Below, one piece after another: positions 1 to 10,680 of a DNA stretch of 64,000 nucleotides. Within the stretch, counting starts at the first letter, position 1, and each line of letters starts with the position of its first letter. A program made the translations under genes and the position numbers. Source of the DNA: Methylorubrum rhodinum (GTDB lineage: Bacteria > Pseudomonadota > Alphaproteobacteria > Rhizobiales > Beijerinckiaceae); assembly GCF_014199935.1 (NCBI RefSeq), contig NZ_JACHOP010000010.1, positions 1 through 64,000 of the forward strand, in the 5' to 3' direction. The notes under the pieces were generated by a model, which saw nothing but the letters and a program-made list of their open reading frames with translations, was not told the DNA's origin and searched no databases.

Positions 1-75
1 ATCACAGGCCGGACATATGGATGCAGGTCAGCGCAACCAGATCACCGCTCCAAACCTTGCGAGAAGGGGGCCGTC

Positions 76-119
76 CACATATGGATTCCGGGTTCCGCTG
101 CGCGGCCCCGGAATGACGG
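76..119. repeat. Dispersed intergenic repeat, copy 1 (partial)
   Basis: The segment shares nearly all of its 44 bases with 33320-33363, including the end ccggaatgacgg. Here only one side of the palindromic element is clear. Positions 1-261 contain no convincing gene, so this stretch is the leader region of serS. Repeats of this type are common in Methylobacterium-like genomes; that statement is background knowledge, not something tested here. Confidence 0.7.
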
Positions 120-261
120 TGTAGTTTTTGATTTGAGACGCTTCTGAACGGCTTGGGCGTGCTCACCAGCCCGATCCGTGTCTCAAGCCGCTTCCGGCCG
201 CTCTTGTGGTGCCGGGGGCGTTGCGGCAAAGCGGGCCCCGTTCGAGCCCCGAGAGCCGCCC

Positions 262-1683
262 ATGCACGACATCCGCGCCATCCGCGAGAACCCGCAAGGC
301 TTCGACCACGATCTGAAGAGACGCGACCTCGCGCCCCTGTCGGCCGAGCTGATCGCCCTCGACGACGCCCGCAAGGGCGCGGTCTCGGCGGCGCAGGCCA
401 ATCAGGAGCGGCGCAACGCGCTGTCGAAGGAGATCGGCGGCGCCAAGAAGGCGAAGGACGAGGCCCGCGCCGCGGAACTGATGGCCGAGGTCGCCCGCCT
501 CAAGGACGAGGCGCCGGGCCTGGAGGCCGCGCAAGCGGAAGCCGCCCAAACCCTCGACGCGCGGCTGGCCGCGATCCCGAACCGGCCAAAGGACGACGTG
601 CCCGAGGGCGCCGACGAGCACGGCAACGTCCTGTATCGCGAGTTCAGTTCGTCGCGCGAAAAACTCACGGAAGGCCGCCAGCATTTCGAGCTGGGCGAGG
701 CCACCGGCCTGATGGATTTCGAGGCCGCCGCCAAGCTCTCGGGCTCGCGCTTCGTGGTGCTGAAGGGGCAGCTCGCCCGGCTGGAGCGGGCGCTCGGGCA
801 GTTCATGCTCGACCTCCACACGGGTGAGCATGGGTATACGGAGGTTGCGCCGCCGATTCTGGTGCGCGACGAGGCGATGTTCGGCACGGCGCAGCTGCCG
901 AAATTTCGAGAAGATCAGTATGCAGCTGTTGACGGCGTAACACTGAATCAGCTTCAGCAAAATCTGGAAGATACCCAAGACCCGTCCACAATCTACAATA
1001 CCCCAAAAGGCACTCCTAGTTTAGCACGAGACAACGCACGGGATGTGCTAGAATGGCTCCCTAAAGGCCGTCGATGGCTGATCCCCACCGCCGAAGTTCC
1101 CCTCACCAACCTCGTGCGCGAGTCGATCCTCACCGAGGACGCGTTGCCGCTGCGCCTCACCGCCCTCACCCCCTGCTTCCGCGCCGAGGCCGGCGCGGCG
1201 GGGCGCGACACCCGCGGCATGCTGCGTCAGCACCAGTTCAACAAGGTCGAACTCGTCTCGATCACGACTCCCGAAAAGTCGGCGGAGGAGCACGAGCGCA
1301 TGCTCGATTGCGCCGAGGCGGTCCTGAAAAAGCTCGACTTGAGCTACCGGGTGATGACGCTCTGCACCGGCGACATGGGATTCGCCTCCCAAAAGACCTA
1401 CGACATCGAGGTCTGGGTGCCGGGCCAGCAGACGTATCGGGAAATTTCCTCGTGCTCGGTCTGCGGCGATTTCCAGGCGCGGCGCATGGGCGCGCGCTTC
1501 CGGGGCAAGGAAGGCAAGGCCGTCAACTTCGTCCACACCCTCAACGGCTCGGGCGTCGCGGTCGGCCGCGCGCTCATCGCCGTGATGGAGAACTACCAGA
1601 ACTCCGACGGCAGCATCACGGTCCCGTCGGCGCTCGCGCCCTACATGGGCGGCCTCACCCGGATCGAGGGACCGAACACCTGA
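262..1683 (+). CDS. serS: Seryl-tRNA synthetase with an unusual internal insertion
   Basis: Cytosolic class II synthetase that charges tRNA-Ser with serine. The 473-residue product starts at [14 protein letters not shown], the family's usual N terminus, so the ATG at 262 is preferred to the in-frame start at 178. An N-terminal coiled-coil arm (about residues 30-110) is followed by the catalytic domain, with motif 2 at [16 protein letters not shown] and motif 3 around [18 protein letters not shown]. The usual length is near 425-430 residues. The excess is an insertion of about 45 residues before [13 protein letters not shown]. It is encoded by roughly 905-1070, which is much poorer in G+C than the rest of the gene. 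The frame stays open, so the enzyme is probably functional. The stop overlaps the surE start (ATGA). Confidence 0.96.
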   Translation: MHDIRAIRENPQGFDHDLKRRDLAPLSAELIALDDARKGAVSAAQANQERRNALSKEIGGAKKAKDEARAAELMAEVARLKDEAPGLEAAQAEAAQTLDARLAAIPNRPKDDVPEGADEHGNVLYREFSSSREKLTEGRQHFELGEATGLMDFEAAAKLSGSRFVVLKGQLARLERALGQFMLDLHTGEHGYTEVAPPILVRDEAMFGTAQLPKFREDQYAAVDGVTLNQLQQNLEDTQDPSTIYNTPKGTPSLARDNARDVLEWLPKGRRWLIPTAEVPLTNLVRESILTEDALPLRLTALTPCFRAEAGAAGRDTRGMLRQHQFNKVELVSITTPEKSAEEHERMLDCAEAVLKKLDLSYRVMTLCTGDMGFASQKTYDIEVWVPGQQTYREISSCSVCGDFQARRMGARFRGKEGKAVNFVHTLNGSGVAVGRALIAVMENYQNSDGSITVPSALAPYMGGLTRIEGPNT

Positions 1684-2447
1684 TGCGCATCCTGGTCACC
1701 AACGACGACGGCATCCACGCGCCGGGCCTGGAGACGCTGGAGGGCATCGCCCGCGCCTTGAGCGACGACGTCTGGGTCGTCGCGCCCGAGACCGACCAGT
1801 CGGGCGTGTCGCACTCGCTCTCGCTCAACGATCCGCTGCGCCTGCGCCAGATCTCGGAAAAACGGTTCGCCGTGAAGGGCACGCCGTCGGACTGCATCAT
1901 CATGGGCGTGGCCCACCTGCTCAAGGACCATAAGCCCGACCTCGTGCTGTCGGGGGTCAACCGCGGCCAGAACGTCGCCGAGGACGTGACCTATTCGGGC
2001 ACCATCGCGGGCGCCATGGAGGGCACCATCCTCGGCATCCGCTCGATCGCGATGAGCCAGGCCTACGGCGCGGGCGGGCGCACCGCCATCAAATGGGCCT
2101 GCGCCGCCGCGCACGGGCCACGGGTGATCCGAAAGATCCTGGAGACGGGAATCGAGCCCGGCATCGTCGTCAACGTCAACTTCCCCGATTGCGAGCCGGA
2201 CGCGGTCGCCGGGGTCGCGGTGTCGGCCCAGGGGCGGCGCAACCAGGAACTCCTGCGCATCGACGCCCGCCAGGACGGGCGCGGCAACCCGTATTTCTGG
2301 CTCGCCTTCGCCAAGGCGCGGTTCGAGCCGGGCAACGGCACCGACCTGAAGGCGATCGCGGAGAACCGCATCTCGGTGACGCCGCTACGGCTCGACCTCA
2401 CCGACGAGCCGGAGCTGACCCGCTTCGCCAAGGCGTTCGAGGAATAG
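1683..2447 (+). CDS. surE: 5'/3'-nucleotidase SurE
   Basis: Metal-dependent nucleoside 5'/3'-monophosphate phosphatase involved in stationary-phase survival. The 254-residue product begins [15 protein letters not shown], carrying the metal-binding NDDG at residues 7-10. The conserved blocks [10 protein letters not shown] and [17 protein letters not shown] follow. Length is normal for the family. The start overlaps the serS stop as ATGA, so translation is probably coupled. surE and pcm are neighbours in many proteobacteria, and that order is kept here. Confidence 0.96.
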   Translation: MRILVTNDDGIHAPGLETLEGIARALSDDVWVVAPETDQSGVSHSLSLNDPLRLRQISEKRFAVKGTPSDCIIMGVAHLLKDHKPDLVLSGVNRGQNVAEDVTYSGTIAGAMEGTILGIRSIAMSQAYGAGGRTAIKWACAAAHGPRVIRKILETGIEPGIVVNVNFPDCEPDAVAGVAVSAQGRRNQELLRIDARQDGRGNPYFWLAFAKARFEPGNGTDLKAIAENRISVTPLRLDLTDEPELTRFAKAFEE

Positions 2448-2533
2448 CAGGATGGCCGGGCCCGACGTGGTCTCGGATGGCGCGCGTAACCCGACCGGTG
2501 GTCGGCTTCCGCGCGTTCGGCGGACGCCCGCCG

Positions 2534-2577
2534 CCCCGCATGTGCGGGGGCCATCGACGATGAGGCATCGTCGATGG
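2534..2577. repeat. Two tandem hairpins between surE and pcm
   Basis: The first palindrome has arms ccccgca (2534-2540) and tgcgggg (2543-2549). The second has perfect 12-base arms, ccatcgacgatg (2551-2562) and catcgtcgatgg (2566-2577), around a 3-base loop. Neither is followed by a T run, so they look more like an RNA-processing or attenuation element, or an inserted palindromic repeat, than a classical terminator. An upstream in-frame ATG of pcm at 2574 lies inside the second right arm. Confidence 0.7.
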
Positions 2578-2591
2578 GACGTCTGCCGAGG

Positions 2592-3263
2592 ATGAACACG
2601 AGCGAAGACACGGCCGGCCTCAGCCGGGCGATCGGCAGCGCCGCCTTCGTGCTGGCGCTCCGCGAGCGCGGGGTGCGCGACACCGCCGTGCTGCGGGCGA
2701 TGGAGCAGGTGCCGCGCGAACATTTCGCGCCGCCCCACCTGCGGGAGCATGCCCGGCGCGACATCGCCCTGCCGCTGCCGCACGGGCAGACCATGACGGC
2801 GCCCTCCGTCGCCGCCGCCATGCTCGGCGCCCTCGACGTGCAGGCAGGCGCCCGCGTGCTGGAGGTCGGCACCGGGTCGGGCTACGTCACCGCCCTGCTG
2901 GTGCGGCTGGGCGCCGGCCACGTGCGCAGCCTGGAGCGCTACGCCACCCTCGCCCGCGCCGCCCGCGACCGGCTGGGAGCCAATCTCAACGACGCCACGG
3001 TGGAGGCCGCCGACGGGCTCGGCCCCGGCGGCAGCGAGCGGCAGCGTTTCGACCGCATCCTGATCAACGGCGCCGTGGCGACCGTGCCGCCGCATTGCCT
3101 CGCGGCGCTGAACCCCGGCGGGCGGCTGGTCGCGGGGCTGTGGAGCGGCAGCACCTGCCGCCTCGTGACGCTCAATCGCGACGGCGAGGGCGCGCCGACG
3201 CGCCTCGACGGTCCCGTCCTGCGGCTCGGGCCGATGACGCCGGGCCGGGCGCGCGTGTCCTGA
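2592..3263 (+). CDS. pcm: Protein-L-isoaspartate O-methyltransferase
   Basis: Cytosolic repair enzyme that uses S-adenosylmethionine to methylate isoaspartyl residues in damaged proteins. The 223-residue product shows VPREHF (about residues 40-45), GQTMTAPSVAAAM, and the SAM-binding loop EVGTGSGYVTALL (about residues 91-103), all typical of Pcm. I chose the ATG at 2592 because the alternative six codons upstream (2574) is buried in a hairpin arm. It lies 144 bases after surE and is probably co-transcribed, subject to the hairpins between them. Confidence 0.9.
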   Translation: MNTSEDTAGLSRAIGSAAFVLALRERGVRDTAVLRAMEQVPREHFAPPHLREHARRDIALPLPHGQTMTAPSVAAAMLGALDVQAGARVLEVGTGSGYVTALLVRLGAGHVRSLERYATLARAARDRLGANLNDATVEAADGLGPGGSERQRFDRILINGAVATVPPHCLAALNPGGRLVAGLWSGSTCRLVTLNRDGEGAPTRLDGPVLRLGPMTPGRARVS

Positions 3264-3386
3264 AGGCCGCAACCCGTCCCGCCAGCGCACGAAACCGACG
3301 CACGCCGCGCCCAAGGGAACGGATGCTTAACCTGAATCCCGTTTGAATAGTCGCATCAAGTTGCGTCAGGTGGAACGGGTGCGTCG

Positions 3387-4835
3387 ATGCGGGTTCGGGG
3401 TTCGGTTCTGGGCTTGAGGACGGTGTCGCGCTTCGCCCTCATCGCCGTCATCGGTGGCGGTCTCGCCGCCTGTTCGTCGGACGCCTCGCGTCTGGGCGAT
3501 CCCTTCGGCAACCCGTTCTCGGGGCTGATGGGCGGTGAGCCCGCCGCCACGGGCAGCCTCGGCGGCGAGGGGGAGGCCGACATCGCGCCGGCCCCCGCGA
3601 TCCGCACGCCGCGGGTCCAGTCGCAGGCGCTGCCCGCGCCGAACCTCTCGCCCCGTCCGATGGCGATCGGCCCGGCCCCGGCCGCCACCGCCGCCCGCGT
3701 GGCCTCGGCCGAGGCCATGAGCGCGACGTCCGGTGTCGTCTCCGGCATGAACCCGTCGGCCGCGGGCCTGAACCCGGATGCGGGCCGCGCCATGACCCCG
3801 CGCGCCGCCTCGCCGGTGCCCGCGCCGAAACTCCAGTTCGGCAAGCCGGCCGACAAGGCCGAGGAGAAGCTCGCCGAGAAGAAGGCCGCCGAGGCCGCCG
3901 CCCGCGAGGCCGCCACCAAGGCCGCCGAGGCGAAGGCGGTGGAAGCCCGCCGCGAGGCCGAGCGGCAGGCCGCCGCGGCCAAGATCGCCGAGGCCAAGGC
4001 CGCCGAGAAGGCCGCCGCCGCCAAGGCCGCGGAGTCGAAGAAACTCGCCGACGTGAAGAAGGCGGTCGAGGCCAAGAAGGCGGCAGAGGCCGAAGCCAAG
4101 AAGCTCGAGGACAAGAAGTCCGAGGGCAAGCTCGCGGACGCCAAGAAGCGCGTCCGTCCGGGCCAGACCGACAAGGCCGAGACCAAGGAAGCCAAGGCGG
4201 ACGCGAAGACCGCCGACCCCAAAGCCGAGGCCAAGCGCAGTGCCGAGGCCGAGGCCGCCCGCAAGGCGGAAGCCGAGGCGAAGCTCGCCAAGGCGGACGC
4301 CGCCCGGAAGCTCGCCGAGGCCAAGGCCGCGGAGACCGCCGCGAAGGCCGCCGCCGCCAAGGAGGCGAAGGAAGCCAAGGAGACCAAGCAGGCCGCCGCA
4401 GCCCCGGTGAAGGTCGCGAGCGCCGACGCCGCCGCCCCGGTGGCGGCTCCGGCCGCGAGCGAATCCGCCGAGTCGTTCCGCTGGCCGGCCAAGGGCCGCG
4501 TCATCAACGGCTACGGCTCGGCCGGCAACGAGGGCATCAACATCGCGGTGCCCGAGGGCACGCCGGTCAAGGCGGCCGAGGACGGCACGGTGGCCTATGC
4601 GGGCTCGGACGTGAAGGGCTACGGCAAGCTGGTGCTGGTGCGGCACAACAACGGCTACGTCTCGGCCTACGCCCATAACGGCGAGCTCGACGTGCGCCCC
4701 GGCGAGAAGGTGAAGCGCGGCCAGACCATCGCCAAGTCGGGCGCGACCGGCAACGTCACCTCGCCCCAGCTCCACTTCGAGATCCGGAAAGGCGCGACCC
4801 CGGTCGACCCGATGCCGCACCTCGCCAGCAACTGA
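3387..4835 (+). CDS. LytM/M23-domain lipoprotein, probably non-catalytic (NlpD/EnvC-like)
   Basis: Envelope protein of 482 residues. A signal peptide ends in the lipobox-like LAAC, so it is probably a lipoprotein. A long Ala/Lys/Glu-rich region (about residues 150-340) predicts an extended helix or coiled coil. The C-terminal 110 residues are an M23 (LytM) domain. The zinc-binding residues look degraded: the usual HxGxD start reads NEGINIAVPEGTPV, and the usual HLHFE reads QLHFEIR. NlpD and EnvC in enterobacteria have the same kind of degenerate domain and activate amidases instead of cutting peptidoglycan. A similar role is an inference. A good terminator follows. Confidence 0.85.
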   Translation: MRVRGSVLGLRTVSRFALIAVIGGGLAACSSDASRLGDPFGNPFSGLMGGEPAATGSLGGEGEADIAPAPAIRTPRVQSQALPAPNLSPRPMAIGPAPAATAARVASAEAMSATSGVVSGMNPSAAGLNPDAGRAMTPRAASPVPAPKLQFGKPADKAEEKLAEKKAAEAAAREAATKAAEAKAVEARREAERQAAAAKIAEAKAAEKAAAAKAAESKKLADVKKAVEAKKAAEAEAKKLEDKKSEGKLADAKKRVRPGQTDKAETKEAKADAKTADPKAEAKRSAEAEAARKAEAEAKLAKADAARKLAEAKAAETAAKAAAAKEAKEAKETKQAAAAPVKVASADAAAPVAAPAASESAESFRWPAKGRVINGYGSAGNEGINIAVPEGTPVKAAEDGTVAYAGSDVKGYGKLVLVRHNNGYVSAYAHNGELDVRPGEKVKRGQTIAKSGATGNVTSPQLHFEIRKGATPVDPMPHLASN

Positions 4836-4854
4836 TTTTTGGGTTTCGGGACAG

Positions 4855-4886
4855 AGGCGGCGGCTCCGGGAGGGGCCGCCGCCTTT
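4855..4886 (+). terminator. Rho-independent-type terminator after the LytM gene
   Basis: Perfect 10-base arms aggcggcggc (4855-4864) and gccgccgcct (4875-4884) with a 10-base loop, followed by ttt. It lies 20 bases after the stop at 4835 and separates this gene from the ATPase-TPR gene. Confidence 0.8.
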
Positions 4887-4962
4887 CGCTTGCGCGGGCA
4901 CAAGCGTTGCGTGAGGGAACGGCTCGGGCCATCCTATCGGCGAACCTCGATCCGCCGCCGCA

Positions 4963-7605
4963 ATGCCTCCCCCCCGCCTTTCCGACCTTCCGCACGCCAA
5001 CCGCATCTTCGTCGATCGTGAAGAGCCGCAGCGCGTCTTCGAGACGGCGGCCTTCGCGATTCCCGCCGACCGCGCCGCCTTGCGCGTGTTCTACGGCATC
5101 GGCGGCCAGGGCAAGACCGCGCTCTGCCGCGAGTTGATCCGCAAGACCGGGCCGGGGGGCGACCCGTCCTACGGCTTCCTGCGCTGCGCGCTGCTCGACC
5201 TCCACGGGCGCCCCAAAACCGATCCCGACCTGTTGCTCGTCTGGATCCGCAACGGCTTCGCCGAGGCCGGGATCGACCTGCCGGCCTTCGATCTCGCCCT
5301 GGCGCTGGCCTGGGAGGCGTCGCGCGGGGAGGCGCCCTTCCCGACGCTGACGAAGCCCTGGCTGGCGCGCGCGACCGGCACGGCGCGCAACGCGGTGGAC
5401 GAGGGCGGCAACTGGCTCGGCAGCGACACCGCCAAGGAGATGATCGGCGAGGCGGTCGGCGAGATTCCCGGCGTCGGCTTCCTCGCCCGGCGCCTCGGCA
5501 ACTGGGCGATCGACCGGGGGAAGCGCGCCTATCTCGACCGCACCCGCGACTCGCTCAAGCGGCTCTATGACGACACCGGGGCGCTGAGGCCGCCGCACGA
5601 GCTGTCGGCTTTGCTGCCGTGGATGCTGGCGCAGGACCTCAACCATTACGTCGCGCGGCACCCGGACGAGCGGCTGGTGCTGTTCATCGACGAGTACGAG
5701 CGGGTCTTCGAGCAGGGCGGCGCGGGTGCGCGCTGGGTCGAGAACCCGTTCGACCGCCACATGCGCGCGCTGCTGGGCGAGACGAACGGGCTCTTGGCCG
5801 TGTTCTTCTCCCGCGAGCGCCTGCCCTGGGAAGCGAACTCGGACTGGCGCGACGACCTCGCCGGCCACCAGCATCTTTTGGGCGGCCTCGCCGACGCGGA
5901 TGCCGACGCCTTCCTCGCGGCGATCCCGATTGAGGACGCGGCGATCCGCGCAGCGATCATCGACGGCGCGCGGGAGCGCGCGGGCGCGGAGGCCCCGGTC
6001 TACCCACTGATGCTCGACCTCCAGGTCGAACACTGGCGCAACCTCTCGGCCAAGGGACAGGCGGCACCCGAGCGCTTTACCGTCGAGGCGGAGACCTCCG
6101 ACGACCGCTGCATCAAGATGATCAAGCAGGTTCTGCGAGATTACGGCGATCCGCTCCAGACGACGATCGAGCGCCTGTCGGTCGCGCAACGCTTTGACCG
6201 TGCCGCCTTCGCTTGCGTGGTAAAAACCTTCGGCACGGCCGTGCCACAGGACAGCTTCGAGCGGATTGCAGACCTATCCTTCGTCACCCGCGCGCCCGAC
6301 GGGTTCCTTAGCCTGCACGACGTGGTCGCCGTGGCGATCCGCAGCCAGTTGGACGAGGACAAACGGCGTACGTCGATCGATGCCTTGCTCGACCACTACA
6401 CGGCACGGGCCCGCGTCGAGTCGCATTTCGATCTGACGGACGCGCACGTGCTCGCGCTGTTCGAGGCAGCGTCCTTAAGATGGGCACAGGGCGCCGAAGG
6501 GTACGTCACTTGGCTTTTCGAAATCGTGGAGCCATTACAAATTTCCGCTCGATATGCCGAAGCTACGGCACTCTGGCGCAATGCCCTGACCCTGATCGAG
6601 ACAGCACTTTACTCCAATCACCCGGACACAATCAAAAGCCTCAACAACCTCGCCTTCCTCCTCAACGTACAAGGCGACTATGCTGGAGCTAGGCCCTTCT
6701 ACGAACGCGCTCTGGCTATGCGCGAGGAAGCGCTTGAACCTAACCATCTCGACACGGCCTTAAGTCTCAATAACCTTGCCGGCCTGCTCAGGGATCAGGG
6801 CGATTATGCTGGAGCCAAGCCACTTTGCGAGCGTGCCCTCGCTATCCACGAGATGGTGCTCGGACCCAACCACCCCGACACGGCCATAAGCCTCAACAAT
6901 CTTGCCGACCTACTCAATAATCAAGGCGACTATGCCCGAGCCAAGCCTCTTTACGAGCGCGCCCTCGCTATCCAAGAAATGGCGTTCGGACCCGACCACC
7001 CCGGCACAGCCATAAGCCTCAACAACCTTGCCGGCCTACTCAGCAATCAAGGCGATTATGCAGGGGCCAAGCCCCTCTGCGAGCGCGCCCTAATTATTAC
7101 AGAGGAAGCATTTGGACCTAACCACCCCCAAGTTGCCAGAATTCTCAACAACTTCGCGGGGCTTCTTATTGCGCAAGGCGACTGTGCAGGGGCTAAACCC
7201 CTCTACGAGCGCGCCCTACTCATCACAGAGGAATCACTCGGACCTAGCCATCCCAACACGGTCACGAGCCTCAACAACCTCGCCAAGTTGCTCAGTGCAC
7301 AGCGCGAATATGAGAAAGCCAAACCTCTCTACGAACGCGCCCTGGCCATCGCTGAGAAAACACTCGGACACGACCATCCCAACACGGCCACGAGCCTCAA
7401 CAACCTCGCTGGGCTGCTCGACAACGCTGGAGCTGAACCCCTCTACAAGCGCGCCCTAGCCATCTGCGAGAAAGCGCTCGGACTAAATCATCCAACCACG
7501 CGGATCGTCAGAGAAAATCTCGAAAGCGTTCTTTCGGGTCGTCCAATAATCTCTTTCGCCACAGGCTCATACACCTTCAAGCCGCTGCCCCAGCCGCCCC
7601 GCTAA
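4963..7605 (+). CDS. STAND-like ATPase with C-terminal kinesin-light-chain-type TPR repeats
   Basis: An 880-residue protein. The N-terminal NTPase has a Walker A motif GIGGQGKT (residues 45-52) and a Walker B LVLFIDE (238-244). From about residue 545 there are eight or so 42-residue TPR units of the pattern SLNNLAGLLxxQGDYAGAKPLYERAL, the last one shortened. Nucleotide-binding plus TPR is the plan of STAND signalling ATPases, some of which act in defence or regulation; the role here is unknown and no effector domain is visible. The TPR half is distinctly poorer in G+C (31 of 60 bases at 7081-7140) than the ATPase half, which suggests a separately acquired tail. The last 39 bases overlap the convergent DUF815 gene. 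Confidence 0.85.
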   Translation: MPPPRLSDLPHANRIFVDREEPQRVFETAAFAIPADRAALRVFYGIGGQGKTALCRELIRKTGPGGDPSYGFLRCALLDLHGRPKTDPDLLLVWIRNGFAEAGIDLPAFDLALALAWEASRGEAPFPTLTKPWLARATGTARNAVDEGGNWLGSDTAKEMIGEAVGEIPGVGFLARRLGNWAIDRGKRAYLDRTRDSLKRLYDDTGALRPPHELSALLPWMLAQDLNHYVARHPDERLVLFIDEYERVFEQGGAGARWVENPFDRHMRALLGETNGLLAVFFSRERLPWEANSDWRDDLAGHQHLLGGLADADADAFLAAIPIEDAAIRAAIIDGARERAGAEAPVYPLMLDLQVEHWRNLSAKGQAAPERFTVEAETSDDRCIKMIKQVLRDYGDPLQTTIERLSVAQRFDRAAFACVVKTFGTAVPQDSFERIADLSFVTRAPDGFLSLHDVVAVAIRSQLDEDKRRTSIDALLDHYTARARVESHFDLTDAHVLALFEAASLRWAQGAEGYVTWLFEIVEPLQISARYAEATALWRNALTLIETALYSNHPDTIKSLNNLAFLLNVQGDYAGARPFYERALAMREEALEPNHLDTALSLNNLAGLLRDQGDYAGAKPLCERALAIHEMVLGPNHPDTAISLNNLADLLNNQGDYARAKPLYERALAIQEMAFGPDHPGTAISLNNLAGLLSNQGDYAGAKPLCERALIITEEAFGPNHPQVARILNNFAGLLIAQGDCAGAKPLYERALLITEESLGPSHPNTVTSLNNLAKLLSAQREYEKAKPLYERALAIAEKTLGHDHPNTATSLNNLAGLLDNAGAEPLYKRALAICEKALGLNHPTTRIVRENLESVLSGRPIISFATGSYTFKPLPQPPR

Positions 7606-8460
7606 ATCCTGGATGAACTGGAACGCCGTGCGGCCCGAGCGCGAGCCCCGCGTGGTGGCCCATTCGAGCGCCTCGGCGCGCAGCCGCTCCGGCTCCGCGG
7701 TCAGGCCGTAGCGCTCCGCGTAGGCGGAAATCATCGCCAGATATTCGTCCTGGCTGCATTTGTGGAAGCCGAGCCAGAGGCCGAAGCGGTCGGAGAGCGA
7801 GACCTTCTCCTCCACCGCCTCGCCGGGATTGATCGCGGTGGAGCGCTCGTTCTCGACCATCTCGCGGGCGAGCAGGTGGCGGCGATTGGAGGTGGCGTAG
7901 AACAGGACGTTTTCGGGCCGGCCCTCGATGCCGCCGTCGAGCGCGGTCTTGAGCGACTTGTAGGAGGTGTCGTCGGCGTCGAACGACAGGTCGTCGCAGA
8001 ACACCAGCCAGCGGTGGGGATCGTCGCGCAGCAGGCTCATCAGCTCGGGCAGCGCCTCGATGTCCTCGCGGTGGATCTCGACGAGCTTCATCGCGAGATT
8101 TGTCCCATCGGTGCCCTCGGCGCGGCGCCCGTTGATCTCGGCCTGCGCCGCCTTGACCAGCGACGACTTGCCCATGCCGCGGGCACCCCACAGCAGGGCG
8201 TTGTTGGCCGGGAGCCCCTTCGCGAAGCGCTCGGTGTTCTCCACCAGCGTGTCGCGGGCGCGGTCGATGCCGGTCAGCAGGCCGATCTCGACGCGGTTGA
8301 CCTTGGGCACCGGGATCAGCCGGCGCTCGGGCCCCCACAGGAAGGCGTCGGCCGCCGAGGTGTCGACCTTCGAGACGGAAGGGGGCGCGGCGCGCTCAAG
8401 CGCGGTGGCGATCCGTTCCAAGAGCGGCAGCAGGTCGGCGGGCGTCGGCGCAGCGGCCAT
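7567..8460 (-). CDS. DUF815-family ATP-binding protein
   Basis: A 297-residue AAA-type ATPase of the DUF815 family, found widely in alphaproteobacteria with no firm function. The Walker A region reads LLWGARGMGKSSLVKA and a Walker B-like segment is WLVFCDDLSFD. The start ATG at 8460 gives the family's usual N terminus. The 3' end overlaps the convergent ATPase-TPR gene by 39 bases, so both coding ends constrain each other. Confidence 0.85.
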   Translation of the reverse strand: MAAAPTPADLLPLLERIATALERAAPPSVSKVDTSAADAFLWGPERRLIPVPKVNRVEIGLLTGIDRARDTLVENTERFAKGLPANNALLWGARGMGKSSLVKAAQAEINGRRAEGTDGTNLAMKLVEIHREDIEALPELMSLLRDDPHRWLVFCDDLSFDADDTSYKSLKTALDGGIEGRPENVLFYATSNRRHLLAREMVENERSTAINPGEAVEEKVSLSDRFGLWLGFHKCSQDEYLAMISAYAERYGLTAEPERLRAEALEWATTRGSRSGRTAFQFIQDLAGRLGQRLEGV

Positions 8461-8672
8461 GGCGATGTCCGGTTCTCAGGGGAGGGCACCCGCCCTCGTG
8501 TCGCCCGGCTGTGTAGGCGCTTCGCACGCAAATGGGGAGGCAGGATGCATGCACGGCCTCGGACCCGACCGACGGGACCACGCGACGCCTCGCTGTCAGG
8601 AGGATTTCGCCGAGGAGGGCAGCGCCCTGGAGCCGCGACAGGACTCGTCCTCTCGCAACCTCGACGGATCCC

Positions 8673-10043
<1,371 letters not shown>

Positions 10044-10098
10044 GACGTCGTCCTGTTCCTGATCCCGTCGGCGAGTGACCGCCTCGGTTGAGCGTGCA

Positions 10099-10294
10099 TC
10101 CCCTCTCCCCGCACGCGGGGAGAGGGCCGCGACGACCCTGTCGTCGGCGCGGCGAGGCGGCAGCCGAAGGTGAGGGGGCGGTTCCGGAGAGGCACATCCT
10201 GAGACGCCCCCTCACCGTCGCTCCGGCTTCGCCTTCGCTTCCCGTAGGCACGACAAGGTGCCTACGGGCCTCTCCCCGCGTGCGGGGAGAGGGG
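10099..10294. repeat. Palindromic intergenic element between fliN and flbD
   Basis: Each end is itself a palindrome, ctctccccgcacgcggggag near 10102-10122 and ctctccccgcgtgcggggag near 10271-10290. The interior has further complementary stretches such as gaggggg/ccccctc and cgtaggcac/gtgcctacg. It fills most of the fliN-flbD gap and could form a large cruciform or RNA fold. No coding sequence is apparent in it. Confidence 0.75.
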
Positions 10295-10325
10295 GGCCCG
10301 GCGGAGCCGGGCACGAAAAAAACGG

Positions 10326-10673
10326 CTAGTGATCGTTCTTGATGATCTCGGTCATGGTGACGCCGAGGCGTTCCTCGACGAGGACGACCTCGCCGCGGGC
10401 GACGAGGCGGTTGTTGACGAAGACGTCGATGGCCTCGCCGACCTTGCGGTCGAGCTCCAGCACGGCGCCGGGGCCGAGGCGCAAGAGGTCGCCGATCGGC
10501 ATGCGCGAGGAGCCGAGCACCGCCGAGACCACCACCGGCACGTCGAAGACCTGCTCGAGGTCGGCGGCGCTCTTGGGCGTGGTCGGCACGTCGCGCACCG
10601 AGCCGGGGCCGCCCTCGTCGTAGGCGAGGTCGGTGTCGTTGAGCTGGGGCAGGCTGAAATCGTCGCGGGGCAT
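10326..10673 (-). CDS. fliN: Flagellar motor switch protein FliN
   Basis: A 115-residue C-ring component. The SpoA domain covers the last 80 residues, with VPVVVSAVLGSSRMPIGDLL and GEAIDVFVNNRLVARGEVV, the latter being the family's hallmark. It lies 7 bases after fliH in the same operon. With FliG it builds the switch that sets flagellar rotation. Confidence 0.93.
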   Translation of the reverse strand: MPRDDFSLPQLNDTDLAYDEGGPGSVRDVPTTPKSAADLEQVFDVPVVVSAVLGSSRMPIGDLLRLGPGAVLELDRKVGEAIDVFVNNRLVARGEVVLVEERLGVTMTEIIKNDH

Positions 10674-10680
10674 CGGGGCC

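Noticed and set aside
1..229. Short minus-strand frame at the left edge
   Set aside because: Overlaps a dispersed repeat and the serS leader, with no domain or ribosome site.
2574..2591. Earlier ATG for pcm
   Set aside because: It lies inside a perfect hairpin arm and adds residues not found in the family.
4756..6189. Long open frames opposite the ATPase gene (and similar long frames opposite fliG/fliF, mnmA and others)
   Set aside because: They are GC-driven shadows: rich in Arg, Ala, Gly and Pro, no recognisable domains, and fully overlapped by well-supported genes.
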